Assembly: GCF_006770285.1 (NCBI RefSeq)
Contig: NZ_CP017195.1
Coordinates: 868,001 to 932,000, forward strand
DNA: 64,000 nt
Direction: 5' to 3'
From: Lactococcus paracarnosus
GTDB lineage: Bacteria; Bacillota; Bacilli; Lactobacillales; Streptococcaceae
Under the pieces are notes generated by a model that was given only the letters and a program-made list of their open reading frames with translations, was not told where the DNA came from and ran no database searches. The number at the start of each line of letters is the position of its first letter. Within the stretch, counting starts at the first letter, position 1. Below, one piece after another: positions 54,123 to 62,347 of the stretch. The position numbers and the translations under genes are program-made.

Positions 54123-54872
54123 ATGAAGAAAAGTTTGAAATTAGTGGCTGTGTTAGGGATGATACTTGTTTTGGGAGCGTGTCATGCGACTGAAAAAACG
54201 AATACACCAAAAGCAGGCATAAGGGCTAAGCCGCAACATGAGGTAGTTAATTATGATAAGCAAGAAGACTGGGAATTTGCATCTGGCAAGATGCAGTCTC
54301 CTATCAATATCGATAGTAAAAAAGTTGAGATGATGACACCAGATAAAGGCGAGATGACACTTAATTTTAGCAAAGCAATAACTAAGGCAGAAGATAATGG
54401 TCATAGTATTCAACTAACAGATAGTGGACAGGCAACGATTAATGGTCGACAGTTTAACTTAACTCAGTTTCATTTTCATGCTGAAAGTGAGCACACTGTT
54501 GATGACAAGCATTATCCACTGGAAGCACATTTTGTCAACCAATCGCAAGATGGCAGAATCGCTGTCATTGGTGTATTTTTTAAAGCAGGTCGTGAGAATC
54601 TAGGATTTAAAGAAGTCTTAGATGATGTTGCTAACAAGAAAATAGATGCCATCACTGATATGGATAAAATGATACCAGAAAATAAAAGTTTTTATCATTA
54701 TCTAGGGTCACTCACGACACCACCATTAAGCGAAAACGTTGAATGGTATATCATGAAAGACCCGATGGAAATATCTCAAGCACAAATTGCTGCTTTTAAG
54801 CAGCTCTATTCTCATAATAATCGCGAGATTCAGCCGTTAAATGGTCGGAAAATTTTAGTACACGATGAGTAG
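54123..54872 (+). CDS. Alpha-class carbonic anhydrase, lipoprotein
   Basis: A 249-residue zinc enzyme for CO2/bicarbonate exchange at the cell surface. Lipoprotein signal with lipobox LGAC (Cys near residue 20), then EDWEFASGKMQSPINID, the zinc site FHFHAESEH with three His, VIGVFFKAG and SLTTPPLSENVEWYIM, all alpha-CA hallmarks. AAAGGG precedes ATG 54123; GTG 54117 is too close to it but possible. Single gene with an inverted-repeat terminator further on. Confidence 0.93.
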   Translation: MKKSLKLVAVLGMILVLGACHATEKTNTPKAGIRAKPQHEVVNYDKQEDWEFASGKMQSPINIDSKKVEMMTPDKGEMTLNFSKAITKAEDNGHSIQLTDSGQATINGRQFNLTQFHFHAESEHTVDDKHYPLEAHFVNQSQDGRIAVIGVFFKAGRENLGFKEVLDDVANKKIDAITDMDKMIPENKSFYHYLGSLTTPPLSENVEWYIMKDPMEISQAQIAAFKQLYSHNNREIQPLNGRKILVHDE

Positions 54873-55047
54873 ATTAGAGTAGGCCAAGTAAGTCAATTGC
54901 TCATGCAAGGATGTCAAAGTCCAATAAGTGGCTGATTGCTTAAGCAAGCCATTTAGTAGCAATAGTCTGCTTACAAGTTTATATACCTGTTACTTAAAAG
55001 CATAGTGCCTATCTTGTGTTATCCTTTAAAGCTTTTTATAAAACAGT

Positions 55048-55084
55048 AAAAATCGCCAAAGCGACTGTCGCTTTGGCGATTTTA
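55048..55084. terminator. Strong bidirectional terminator
   Basis: AAAATCGCCAAAGCGAC and its exact reverse complement with a minimal loop, ending in A and T tracts. It separates the carbonic anhydrase and photolyase genes. Confidence 0.9.
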
Positions 55085-55115
55085 ATTCTAAATAAAGTCT
55101 GGCATGATGAGCTGA

Positions 55116-56549
55116 TCATCTATTACCATGAGCCAATTCATCCTGATAATAGGCTTTGCTATCTTCATATGTAGAGATAGCGAGTGTTCGCCTCGCTTTG
55201 TGGTCAACCATGGGGCCTGGGTAGTTTTTGTCTAAGATGACACCATACATGGCTTGATCAATACTGGTCATTTTTTCGGGTTGGTGCATAAACTTAATGG
55301 GTAAGTTCGCTAATTCTGGCACGTATGTCTTGATAAAAAGCCCATCGGGATCGAACTTTTCAGATTGAGTTGTAGGATTGAAAATCCTAAAATAAGGGAC
55401 AGCATCTGTACCAGTTGAGGCTGCCCATTGCCAGCCACCAATATTACTGGCAGGATCATAATCAATCAGTTGTTTCTGGAAATACCACTCTCCCCATCGC
55501 CAGTCAATCAGTAAGTCCTTAGTTAAAAATGAGGCGGTAATCATCCGTAATCGATTATGCATCCACCCTGTTTGGTTTAACTGGCGCATGGCAGCATCAA
55601 CTATCGGGAAACCTGTCTGCCCTGTTTGCCATAGCTGAAATTTTTCCTTGTCATTTTCCCATTTGATGAAGTTGAATTCAGGGCGCAGGGGCTGTGTTTT
55701 TTGATGGGGGGCATGCGTGTAAATCATATGGTAAAAATCACGCCAGCACAGTTCCTTTTCAAAGGTGAGTCGGCCTTGCGAAACAGGCAATTCTTGTAAG
55801 GCTTGCCAAAGCGTTCGAATCGACAATTCTCCTGTTCTTAAGAACCGTGAAAGGTGGCTCGTCTGATCTAAAGATGGGATATCTCGTGCCGTATCGTAGC
55901 TTGTGACATCATAGGTTAAAAACTGCTTTAATTGCCAGTTGGCAGCCTGTTCACCGACAGGTCCACGACCCTCATCATGTTTAGTAAGCTCACTAAACCG
56001 TTGTTCATCATCAGGAAACAGGGTGTCATTTAGGATCTGATCTGTTTGAAAATCAATGGCCAATGGCGTAGCTTTTAGGCGTTCTTTCCATTGATTATAA
56101 TAAGGGGTGAAGACTTTATAGACCTCATTTTTTTGTGTTCTGATGTCATCAGCACCATTGAGATAGCGATCTTGAAAGCTGAAGTGGGCTATCTGATGTT
56201 GGGCAAAAAATGTGATCATTTCTTTATCTCTTTTGGCACCGTATCCTGAGGTATCTTGGTTGAAATAGACTTTATCCCAATCAGGTAAAGTCTCTTTTAG
56301 TTGGGTAAACAGGTGCTTAGGCTCTCCATATTGAATCTGAAGGTGCGCCTTACCATCTAATATTGTTTTGAAGTGACGGATGCTCTCAAAAAAAGCCTGA
56401 TGATTGAGACTATCGGTTAGAAATTGATCTGGATTAACTTGGAATAGCAAGACGAGTTTGTCATCTTTTTTTAATTGCTGAAAAGCATGATAGAGCGCTT
56501 GATTATCTTGGATTCTTAAGTCTTGACGAAACCATACGACTGTATACAT
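55116..56549 (-). CDS. phr: Deoxyribodipyrimidine photolyase
   Basis: A 477-residue light-driven enzyme that splits cyclobutane pyrimidine dimers. N-terminal antenna domain (VVWFRQDLRIQDNQAL), then the FAD domain with SHLSRFLRTGELSIR, CWRDFYH, TGFPIVDAAMRQLNQTGWMHNRLRM, LIDWRWGEWYF and ASNIGGWQWAASTGTDAVPYFRIFNP, which is diagnostic. FDPDGLFIKTYVPEL closes the usual order. Single minus-strand gene. Confidence 0.96.
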   Translation of the reverse strand: MYTVVWFRQDLRIQDNQALYHAFQQLKKDDKLVLLFQVNPDQFLTDSLNHQAFFESIRHFKTILDGKAHLQIQYGEPKHLFTQLKETLPDWDKVYFNQDTSGYGAKRDKEMITFFAQHQIAHFSFQDRYLNGADDIRTQKNEVYKVFTPYYNQWKERLKATPLAIDFQTDQILNDTLFPDDEQRFSELTKHDEGRGPVGEQAANWQLKQFLTYDVTSYDTARDIPSLDQTSHLSRFLRTGELSIRTLWQALQELPVSQGRLTFEKELCWRDFYHMIYTHAPHQKTQPLRPEFNFIKWENDKEKFQLWQTGQTGFPIVDAAMRQLNQTGWMHNRLRMITASFLTKDLLIDWRWGEWYFQKQLIDYDPASNIGGWQWAASTGTDAVPYFRIFNPTTQSEKFDPDGLFIKTYVPELANLPIKFMHQPEKMTSIDQAMYGVILDKNYPGPMVDHKARRTLAISTYEDSKAYYQDELAHGNR

Positions 56550-57213
56550 TAAATTTTTTTCTTCTTTCTTCTTATTTTTATCTAATCTTATTGTAACATT
56601 TTTGAAAATATAAAGTTAATTAAAGCAATAGGTAAGTAGCATTTGAATTAAAGCTGTAAAAATAAGTGTTCATTTTTCGGATATATGGTAGGAAAGATTA
56701 TTTGATAATAAAGGCATAGAAAAGGGAGTAACTTAATCGCTAAGCAACTCCTGCTTAGCTAGAAATCCGATAGTGTGTTTGATGAAGTTTTTTCTAAAAT
56801 ATAAGCAGTATCAGCTCTCAATCTCCTATGCTGTTTGGAGACAGCCTTTCAAAAACAAGTATGGGAGGTTTTAAAACACCTACCAATCGCACTGAAGGCC
56901 ACTTATAAGGATGTTGCTAGTGTCTTTGGGAGATATGAATAAAATAGGTGGTATAGCGCGTAGATGGTATCTACTGGTACTAGAGAAGCAATGTCAAAAA
57001 ATATAGATAGTGATCAAGATCAGTATTGAAACGCATTTTGTTGTATAGGATAGATACTTTTTTGTACGTAAAAATGATAGCATATTTGCGAGGAGAATTT
57101 ATTGTTTAACTTTTTTGATATAAAAAAACGCCATATAGTTTGACGACTTATGCACGTAATGGGAGTACTTAATATATTTTTTTACCAGTTATGAATGCCT
57201 GTCGTATATGGTG
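56550..57213. other. Long intergenic region, mostly featureless apart from a gene remnant
   Basis: About 660 AT-rich bases between phr and the Rgg gene. It holds the methyltransferase remnant at 56841. CGAGGAGAATTTATTG near 57090 looks like a ribosome site before TTG, but the frame closes quickly. I see no other gene. Confidence 0.5.
56841..56933 (+). pseudogene. Remnant of a methylated-DNA--cysteine methyltransferase gene
   Basis: The frame from 56841 reads TAFQKQVWEVLKHLPIALKA followed by TYKDVASVFGR, matching the helix-turn-helix entry of MGMT/Ada proteins (TxFQxxVWxxLxxIPxGxTxTYxxIA). The active-site PCHR part is missing and a stop follows at 56937. The rest has decayed. The intact homologue in this window is ogt at 11991. 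Confidence 0.65.
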
Positions 57214-58065
57214 CTATATAAGTGATAGTTTGAGGTTGAAATTAAGGCATAGATTAGCATAATAGCTGACAATCTCAGGAGAAGAGGTTTTTCTCAGTAT
57301 ATTGAATGAAGATTGTACGAGTGTTTTTCCAGAAGTTTTATTCTCAAATCTATATTGCCAAATTCCCTTTAAAAGGGGAAATAGTACACGATAAAACGTT
57401 AAATTGAGATTATAAGGCTCGGAATCTAAGAAACTATTGATATGATTTAGTATATGGCTGGCATAATTTTTAAGTCTTTTTTGCGTCAAGATAAATACTG
57501 CACTACAACACGCATCTAGAAAGTAGGTCTTCAAATTAGGCGTATGTAAGATATTATGTCTGTCTTCAGAGAAGAAATCAATAATTTGCAGGACAGAATG
57601 AATCTGCAGTTTTTCCATAACTAGACAAAAAATCCTAAGTTCTTTGCTTCCTGGGATGGTTAAATCATAGAAATAAGTATCCAGAAATTCTATTTCATCA
57701 CTTGAAAGTTTACTATAACACGCTTTTGCGGATAAATAAATAGGTATTAAATTCTTACCCAAAGCCAAACGGTGTATTTCTTTAAGTTTGGGAATATCCC
57801 CACATAGTTTTGCTTGCTCAATCTCTTTTAATAAAGCGTCTGACTCAGTAAATGACATCCCATTTAAAAATAATTCAAACTCTTCAAGTGTAATGTCTAA
57901 TTGTTGTAAGGCAAGCGTAACTTTGTCAAATGCCATCATCGATTCACCACGTTCAAACTTTGATAAGGCAGACTTGGAAATACCAATTTCGGAGAAATCG
58001 GTTAGTGGTATGCCTTGCTGTTCTCGTAGCTGTTTAAATGTTTGGCCATATTTCTTATAAATCAT
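57214..58065 (-). CDS. Rgg/GadR/MutR-family transcriptional regulator
   Basis: A 283-residue regulator. An XRE-type helix-turn-helix (YGQTFKQLREQQGIPLTDFSEIGISKSALSKFERG) and a helical repeat C-terminal domain (about 75-283), the Rgg layout in which short peptide pheromones bind. ATG 58065 is chosen after GGAAGGAG; an in-frame ATG at 58080 lies before it. It is divergent from the WxL locus with a perfect palindrome between them, so it probably controls that locus. No SHP-type peptide gene was found nearby. Confidence 0.88.
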   Translation of the reverse strand: MIYKKYGQTFKQLREQQGIPLTDFSEIGISKSALSKFERGESMMAFDKVTLALQQLDITLEEFELFLNGMSFTESDALLKEIEQAKLCGDIPKLKEIHRLALGKNLIPIYLSAKACYSKLSSDEIEFLDTYFYDLTIPGSKELRIFCLVMEKLQIHSVLQIIDFFSEDRHNILHTPNLKTYFLDACCSAVFILTQKRLKNYASHILNHINSFLDSEPYNLNLTFYRVLFPLLKGIWQYRFENKTSGKTLVQSSFNILRKTSSPEIVSYYANLCLNFNLKLSLI

Positions 58066-58168
58066 TTTGCTCCTTCCCATAAAATATTGAATAAAATGAT
58101 AGATGTTTAATTCATTTTAAATAGATTTTAACAGAAAATTAATAAAAAAAGAGACTAATCAACTCGCT

Positions 58169-58184
58169 TTCCTGTATACAGGAA
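58169..58184. promoter_or_regulatory. Perfect 16-base palindrome between the Rgg gene and the WxL locus
   Basis: TTCCTGTATACAGGAA is its own reverse complement. It lies about 100 bases from each start codon and is a good operator candidate for the Rgg protein or another dimer. Confidence 0.55.
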
Positions 58185-58270
58185 GTGATTTTAATTTGTT
58201 TCGTTTATGGGAACATTAGATTATGGCGTTAAATAATTTGATATATTAGTAAAGCAAAGAGAGGAGAAAT

Positions 58271-60238
58271 ATGATTACAAAATTTTGTAAGTATATTATT
58301 TACGGTTTATTAATTCTAATATTAATACCTATAATGCCGTTAAATAATATCATTTACGCACAAGCAAGGGGAGATACGTCTTCAGGTATCACTTTTAAGG
58401 CAAACGCGACAGAGTTTGCTAAGGGGGGGGCGTATACGATGAATCTTCATCTGCTCAATCAAGATGGAGATACGATTCCTACTGGGAGTAAAATTACGCT
58501 GTCGATTCCAAGTGATGCTGTCAATTATGATGCCTTAGATGTATCTGATTCGAATTTGACTCAATTATTTGACATAACAGTTGATAAAGCAGCAGGTCAA
58601 ATTATCTTTACTCTTAAAAAAGATATTGTAGGTCAAGTTGACGTCAATGGGAATATCTCTGGAACGATTATCGGAGATGAAGGTAAGACTTATGATGTCG
58701 GTTCTACTTTTACGTCACCAGACGGTAGCACGAAAACAATCGATAATCAAAGTCCTCAAATAAAAGTGATAAAGGAAGATCCTAATCCACCTGCTTATGG
58801 CTTTATCAATTCTTTTTGGGGCATGGGACCTAATGATCCAGCAACCTTTATTGGTAAAAATGTTCCAGATATAGATAATTTTGCCACTGGTAATTTTTCA
58901 CGAACTACTGATGAATTTAGTAATTTCACTCAAATAAATGCAGCAGGTAATGGCTATGTTTTACCAGATAGTCAATTCTATCAATATTATTTCACAGTTA
59001 TAGCACCTGATAATGTTACGGAACCTATAATTGATGAAAACAGTATCGTCGTTACGGATGAAACAACAGGGGCTATAGTAGATCCTAGTGCCTACACAAT
59101 TGATAGAACAACAGGTAAAAACCAGTTATCAGTATCGCTGAAAAGTCCTAGAAATTCTAATGGGGCTATCAATGGTGCCGATCAATTTAGAATTGCTGTA
59201 AAAACGCATGTCTTAGATAGTTCAATTGTTTATCACTCAATATCTACTGTGTATGTCAAGTATGATACTGGCGGGCAAGTTAAGGAGTATCAGTTTGACT
59301 TGAACGATCAGTTCACGCAAGACGGTCATAGTGATATGTTTCCTAATATGACGGTTGAAGACAAGACTTATCATGCTGGAGAGTTGACAGAAGAAAATAT
59401 CAAAGCAAAACTTTTGGAAAACATTACCGCACAAGATACAACAGATGGTGATATGGCAAAAGACATCCAAGTTGATTATGGAGACCTTTTAGACAAAGCC
59501 AACACTATAGGCAATTATGTTGACCAAGTGACCTATCGAGTTGTCAACTCTACCGGTCATGTTACACATAAAACAATCACCGTTCACATTACCGATAAAG
59601 CAGATGGTGGAGTGGTTACTGTTAAATATGTGGATACTGATAATAAACCTATAGCTGGTGTTGATACAGAGACTTTAAATGGTAAAGTCGGCGATCCGTA
59701 TGCGTCTAAAGAAAAGACAATTCCTGGATACCAACTGATTAAGACACCAGATAATGCTAAAGGTAAATTTACTGATCAAGCAGAAGAAGTTGTCTATCAA
59801 TACCAAGGTGCTTTACTTTTTGTAGATGCACCAGGTACTTTAGATTTCGGTACACATGAGTTATCACCAAAAGATGAAACTTACCTGCTTGAAAACAAAG
59901 ATAAGGATATTCTAGTTCAAGATAATCGCTCGCTTGATGCTAATTGGGAAATGAGAGCAACCTTGACTAAGGAGTTGACAGAAAAGAAAACTGGTAAAAC
60001 ATTACCAAATGTTCTTTACTATGATAACGATGATAATCAATCAAGTCAAATGGCTTTAAATGATCCTGTCGTTATCAAAGATGTTAAAACTAAGTCGCAT
60101 GATCAAATCAATCTTTCATCAAATTGGATAAAAGATAAAAAAGGTTTGAAACTAAAAGTTAAAACTGGTACAGCAAATATTGGCAGTTATTCTGGTGATA
60201 TTCGTTGGGATTTGTATGATACAGTAGCGAATGATTAA
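58271..60238 (+). CDS. MucBP/WxL-domain surface protein
   Basis: A 655-residue secreted protein. Signal peptide (YIIYGLLILILIPIMPL...YAQA), a long beta-rich region with Ig-like parts (SGITFKANATEFAKGG..., TYHAGELTEENIKAKLLENI), a MucBP domain at about 450-515 (VTVKYVDTDNKPI, GKVGDPYASKEKTIPGYQL) and a C-terminal WxL domain (DFGTHELSPKDE, NWEMRATL, and RWDLYD as the WxL motif) that binds peptidoglycan non-covalently. AGAGAGGAGAAAT precedes the ATG. A run of eight G (58423-58430) lies at codons 52-54. First gene of a WxL complex locus. Confidence 0.9.
   Translation: MITKFCKYIIYGLLILILIPIMPLNNIIYAQARGDTSSGITFKANATEFAKGGAYTMNLHLLNQDGDTIPTGSKITLSIPSDAVNYDALDVSDSNLTQLFDITVDKAAGQIIFTLKKDIVGQVDVNGNISGTIIGDEGKTYDVGSTFTSPDGSTKTIDNQSPQIKVIKEDPNPPAYGFINSFWGMGPNDPATFIGKNVPDIDNFATGNFSRTTDEFSNFTQINAAGNGYVLPDSQFYQYYFTVIAPDNVTEPIIDENSIVVTDETTGAIVDPSAYTIDRTTGKNQLSVSLKSPRNSNGAINGADQFRIAVKTHVLDSSIVYHSISTVYVKYDTGGQVKEYQFDLNDQFTQDGHSDMFPNMTVEDKTYHAGELTEENIKAKLLENITAQDTTDGDMAKDIQVDYGDLLDKANTIGNYVDQVTYRVVNSTGHVTHKTITVHITDKADGGVVTVKYVDTDNKPIAGVDTETLNGKVGDPYASKEKTIPGYQLIKTPDNAKGKFTDQAEEVVYQYQGALLFVDAPGTLDFGTHELSPKDETYLLENKDKDILVQDNRSLDANWEMRATLTKELTEKKTGKTLPNVLYYDNDDNQSSQMALNDPVVIKDVKTKSHDQINLSSNWIKDKKGLKLKVKTGTANIGSYSGDIRWDLYDTVAND
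58423..58430 (+). repeat. Run of eight G near the start of the WxL surface-protein gene
   Basis: The longest G run in the window, reading K-G-G-A in frame. Gain or loss of one G would stop the protein soon after the signal peptide. Confidence 0.9.
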
Positions 60239-60239
60239 C

Positions 60240-60246
60240 GGGGGGG
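60240..60246 (+). repeat. Run of seven G in the ribosome-site position of the LPXTG gene
   Basis: The run starts 2 bases after the upstream stop and is the only purine-rich Shine-Dalgarno-like segment. Length changes would alter pairing or spacing, so translation could vary. Confidence 0.85.
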
Positions 60247-60252
60247 CAAAAA

Positions 60253-60543
60253 ATGAATTTTAAAAAATTAAGCTTTGTCTTAATGTTTATCACAGTACTT
60301 ACGGTATTCATCTCAATTAAATCAGAAGTCGTTAAAGCTGATGTGGCAGATCAAAGTCAATCTACAGGGACAATTGGATTTTATGGCACCTATCCGACGC
60401 CACCGACGCCACCTCAACCACAACCAGATAGACTTCCGGATACCGGTGAGACTAAAGATCCTATGATACAAATCATAGGTGGCAGTGCCCTATTAATAAT
60501 TGGTGCTGTTAGCATTTTAAATAATCGAAAAAAGAAAAATTAA
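60253..60543 (+). CDS. Small LPXTG-anchored surface protein of the WxL locus
   Basis: A 96-residue protein: signal peptide (KLSFVLMFITVLTVFISIKSE), a short Pro-rich spacer (TPPTPPQPQP), the sortase site LPDTGE, a hydrophobic segment (IIGGSALLIIGAVSIL) and a basic tail (NNRKKKN). WxL loci usually encode such a small sortase-anchored partner. Its only ribosome-site candidate is a run of seven G (60240-60246), six bases before ATG. Confidence 0.92.
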   Translation: MNFKKLSFVLMFITVLTVFISIKSEVVKADVADQSQSTGTIGFYGTYPTPPTPPQPQPDRLPDTGETKDPMIQIIGGSALLIIGAVSILNNRKKKN

Positions 60544-60544
60544 A

Positions 60545-61174
60545 ATGAAAATGAAAATGAAAATGACACTTAAAAACACAAAAACAATGATCTTTGGCGC
60601 TGCAGTATGTGCAACAATCTTAGCAGGTGGTATGACTAAAGTATTTGCTGATGATCCAGCTCCAACACCTGTAGATCAAAAAAACTCACAAGGTCAAGTT
60701 GCCTTCAAAACACCGGGTGCAAATGCTTTGATTCTAAAAAGTGTTGCTGACGTAAACTTTGGTGAACATGAAATTTCAGCAAATGACGAAACTTATAAAA
60801 CAGAAACTGATACGCAATCTGTTGTACAAGATATCCGTGGTACGAGTGCAGGTTGGGTACTTCAAGTCGCTCAAAATGGTCAATTTAAAGCAGATAAAAC
60901 TGAACTTACTGGTGCTCAAATCAAATTAGATGCGCCAACACTTGATGAATCATCTACAGCAAAAGCAACACCTAAGACAGGTGTAACATTATCTGCTGAT
61001 GGTACTGCATCTACAATCATGAGTGCTGCTCAAGGTGAGGGTAATGGTTTAGCTGTAGAAAAATTTGCAACAGGTGCTGCTAGTTTATCAGTTCCAGGTG
61101 CAACAGTTAAAAATGCTGGTCAATACAAAACAATGTTATCATGGACATTATTAGATACACCAGAAAATGCTTAA
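60545..61174 (+). CDS. WxL-domain surface protein
   Basis: A 209-residue protein: signal peptide (KTMIFGAAVCATILAGGMTKVFA) and a WxL domain covering nearly all the mature part (VNFGEHEISANDE, GWVLQVAQNG as first WxL, LSWTLLDTPENA as second WxL). It should bind peptidoglycan and assemble with the other locus products. The start is unusual: three to four in-frame ATG codons separated by AAA in a hexamer repeat right after the upstream stop, without a clear ribosome site. I chose the first. Confidence 0.92.
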   Translation: MKMKMKMTLKNTKTMIFGAAVCATILAGGMTKVFADDPAPTPVDQKNSQGQVAFKTPGANALILKSVADVNFGEHEISANDETYKTETDTQSVVQDIRGTSAGWVLQVAQNGQFKADKTELTGAQIKLDAPTLDESSTAKATPKTGVTLSADGTASTIMSAAQGEGNGLAVEKFATGAASLSVPGATVKNAGQYKTMLSWTLLDTPENA

Positions 61175-61191
61175 TTAATACTTGCTATAGC

Positions 61192-61247
61192 AAATAGAGG
61201 AGGTCGTTGAATGGGCTATGTTCAACGATTCTCCTTTATTTATTTTA
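61192..61247 (+). terminator. Long intercistronic hairpin before the DUF916 gene
   Basis: AAATAGAGGAGGTCGTTGAA pairs with TTCAACGATTCTCCTTTATTT (one bulge), followed by ATTTT. It looks like a terminator or attenuator, and the left arm hides a strong AGGAGG. An ATG (61211) lies near the loop. Confidence 0.7.
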
Positions 61248-61267
61248 GAAGGACAAGAGGGAAAAGA

Positions 61268-62317
61268 GTGAAAAAATTACTGATAGGTATCGTTTCAGGT
61301 ATATTACTAATTAATATCCATTCAATGGTAGCTCAAGCTGATACTGTAGATTATCAAGTTGGTGCAATTAAGTCAACACATCAGGTGGATACTGCAAAAT
61401 CTTATTTCGATTTAAAGCTGGATGTTGCGCAAGAGGATGACATACAGGTTAAAGTTGTCAATGTTTCAGATAAAGAAATCACAATAGACACCTCTATTGA
61501 TAGGGCGATAACAAATCATAATGGTGTTGTTGCCTATGATGTTAAAACTGGTAAATCTACTGATAATATCCCTTATAAAATAGAAGACGTTATCACGACT
61601 CAAGATAAAAAAATTACATTAGCACCAAAAGAAACTAAACTCGTTAATTATCATGTCAAAGTACCGACTAAAGCTTTTGACGGTGTTTTATCTGGGGGGA
61701 TTTCTTTTCGTGAAGAGTCAACGGATAAAGATAGTAATAAAAAGTCAAGTATGGCCATAGAAAATCAATTCGGTTATGTTATTGCTGTGTTATTACATGG
61801 TGAATCTGAAGTGGTAAAGCCAGATTTAACTTTAGGTAAAGTTAATCTTGGCCAAATCAATAATCGTAACGTTGTCTATGCACCACTTCAAAACATCAAA
61901 GCAATGTATGTCAATAAATTGTCTGTTTCATCTCAGATTACGAAAAAAGGGTCTAAAAAGGTGCTTTATAGTGAAAATAAAGCAGACATGCAAATGGCAC
62001 CAAATTCTATTTTGAATTATCCAATCAGCTTAAATGAAGCGAATTTTAAACCTGGTAAATATACGGTCGATATTACCGCTAAATCTAAGGGACATGTTTG
62101 GAAATTTAGTCAGTCTTTTGAAATAAAGGACAAAGAGGCTAAGAAATTAAATGAAAAAGCAATTATTAAGAAAAAGGAACCGCCATATATCATTTACGGC
62201 TTAATTTTATTATTCATTATATTTATTGCTTTTGTTGTAAGATATATGATCAAAAAACAAAAACAAATTAAACAGCTTCAAAATAAATTGAAGGAAAAAG
62301 ATGTATCAATTGAATAA
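61268..62317 (+). CDS. WxL-interacting membrane protein (DUF916/DUF3324)
   Basis: A 349-residue protein: signal peptide (KKLLIGIVSGILLINIHSMVAQA), DUF916 (about 25-145, DYQVGAIKSTHQVDTAKSYFDL), DUF3324 (about 150-290, NQFGYVIAVLLHGE...) and a C-terminal membrane segment (YIIYGLILLFIIFIAFVV) with a Lys/Gln-rich tail. These proteins (WxLIP) bind peptidoglycan and hold WxL proteins at the surface. GTG 61268 is chosen: GAGGG lies 6 bases before it and it opens a proper signal peptide. ATG 61211 has a stronger ribosome site, but that lies inside a hairpin. Confidence 0.88.
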   Translation: MKKLLIGIVSGILLINIHSMVAQADTVDYQVGAIKSTHQVDTAKSYFDLKLDVAQEDDIQVKVVNVSDKEITIDTSIDRAITNHNGVVAYDVKTGKSTDNIPYKIEDVITTQDKKITLAPKETKLVNYHVKVPTKAFDGVLSGGISFREESTDKDSNKKSSMAIENQFGYVIAVLLHGESEVVKPDLTLGKVNLGQINNRNVVYAPLQNIKAMYVNKLSVSSQITKKGSKKVLYSENKADMQMAPNSILNYPISLNEANFKPGKYTVDITAKSKGHVWKFSQSFEIKDKEAKKLNEKAIIKKKEPPYIIYGLILLFIIFIAFVVRYMIKKQKQIKQLQNKLKEKDVSIE

Positions 62318-62347
62318 CAATTCATTGATATGCTATAGGAGAAAAAC

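Noticed and set aside
61211-61267. Upstream ATG for the DUF916 protein, after a very good AGGAGG
   Set aside because: It adds 19 residues before the signal peptide and both the site and ATG lie in a strong hairpin. Kept as a finding about regulation, not as the start.
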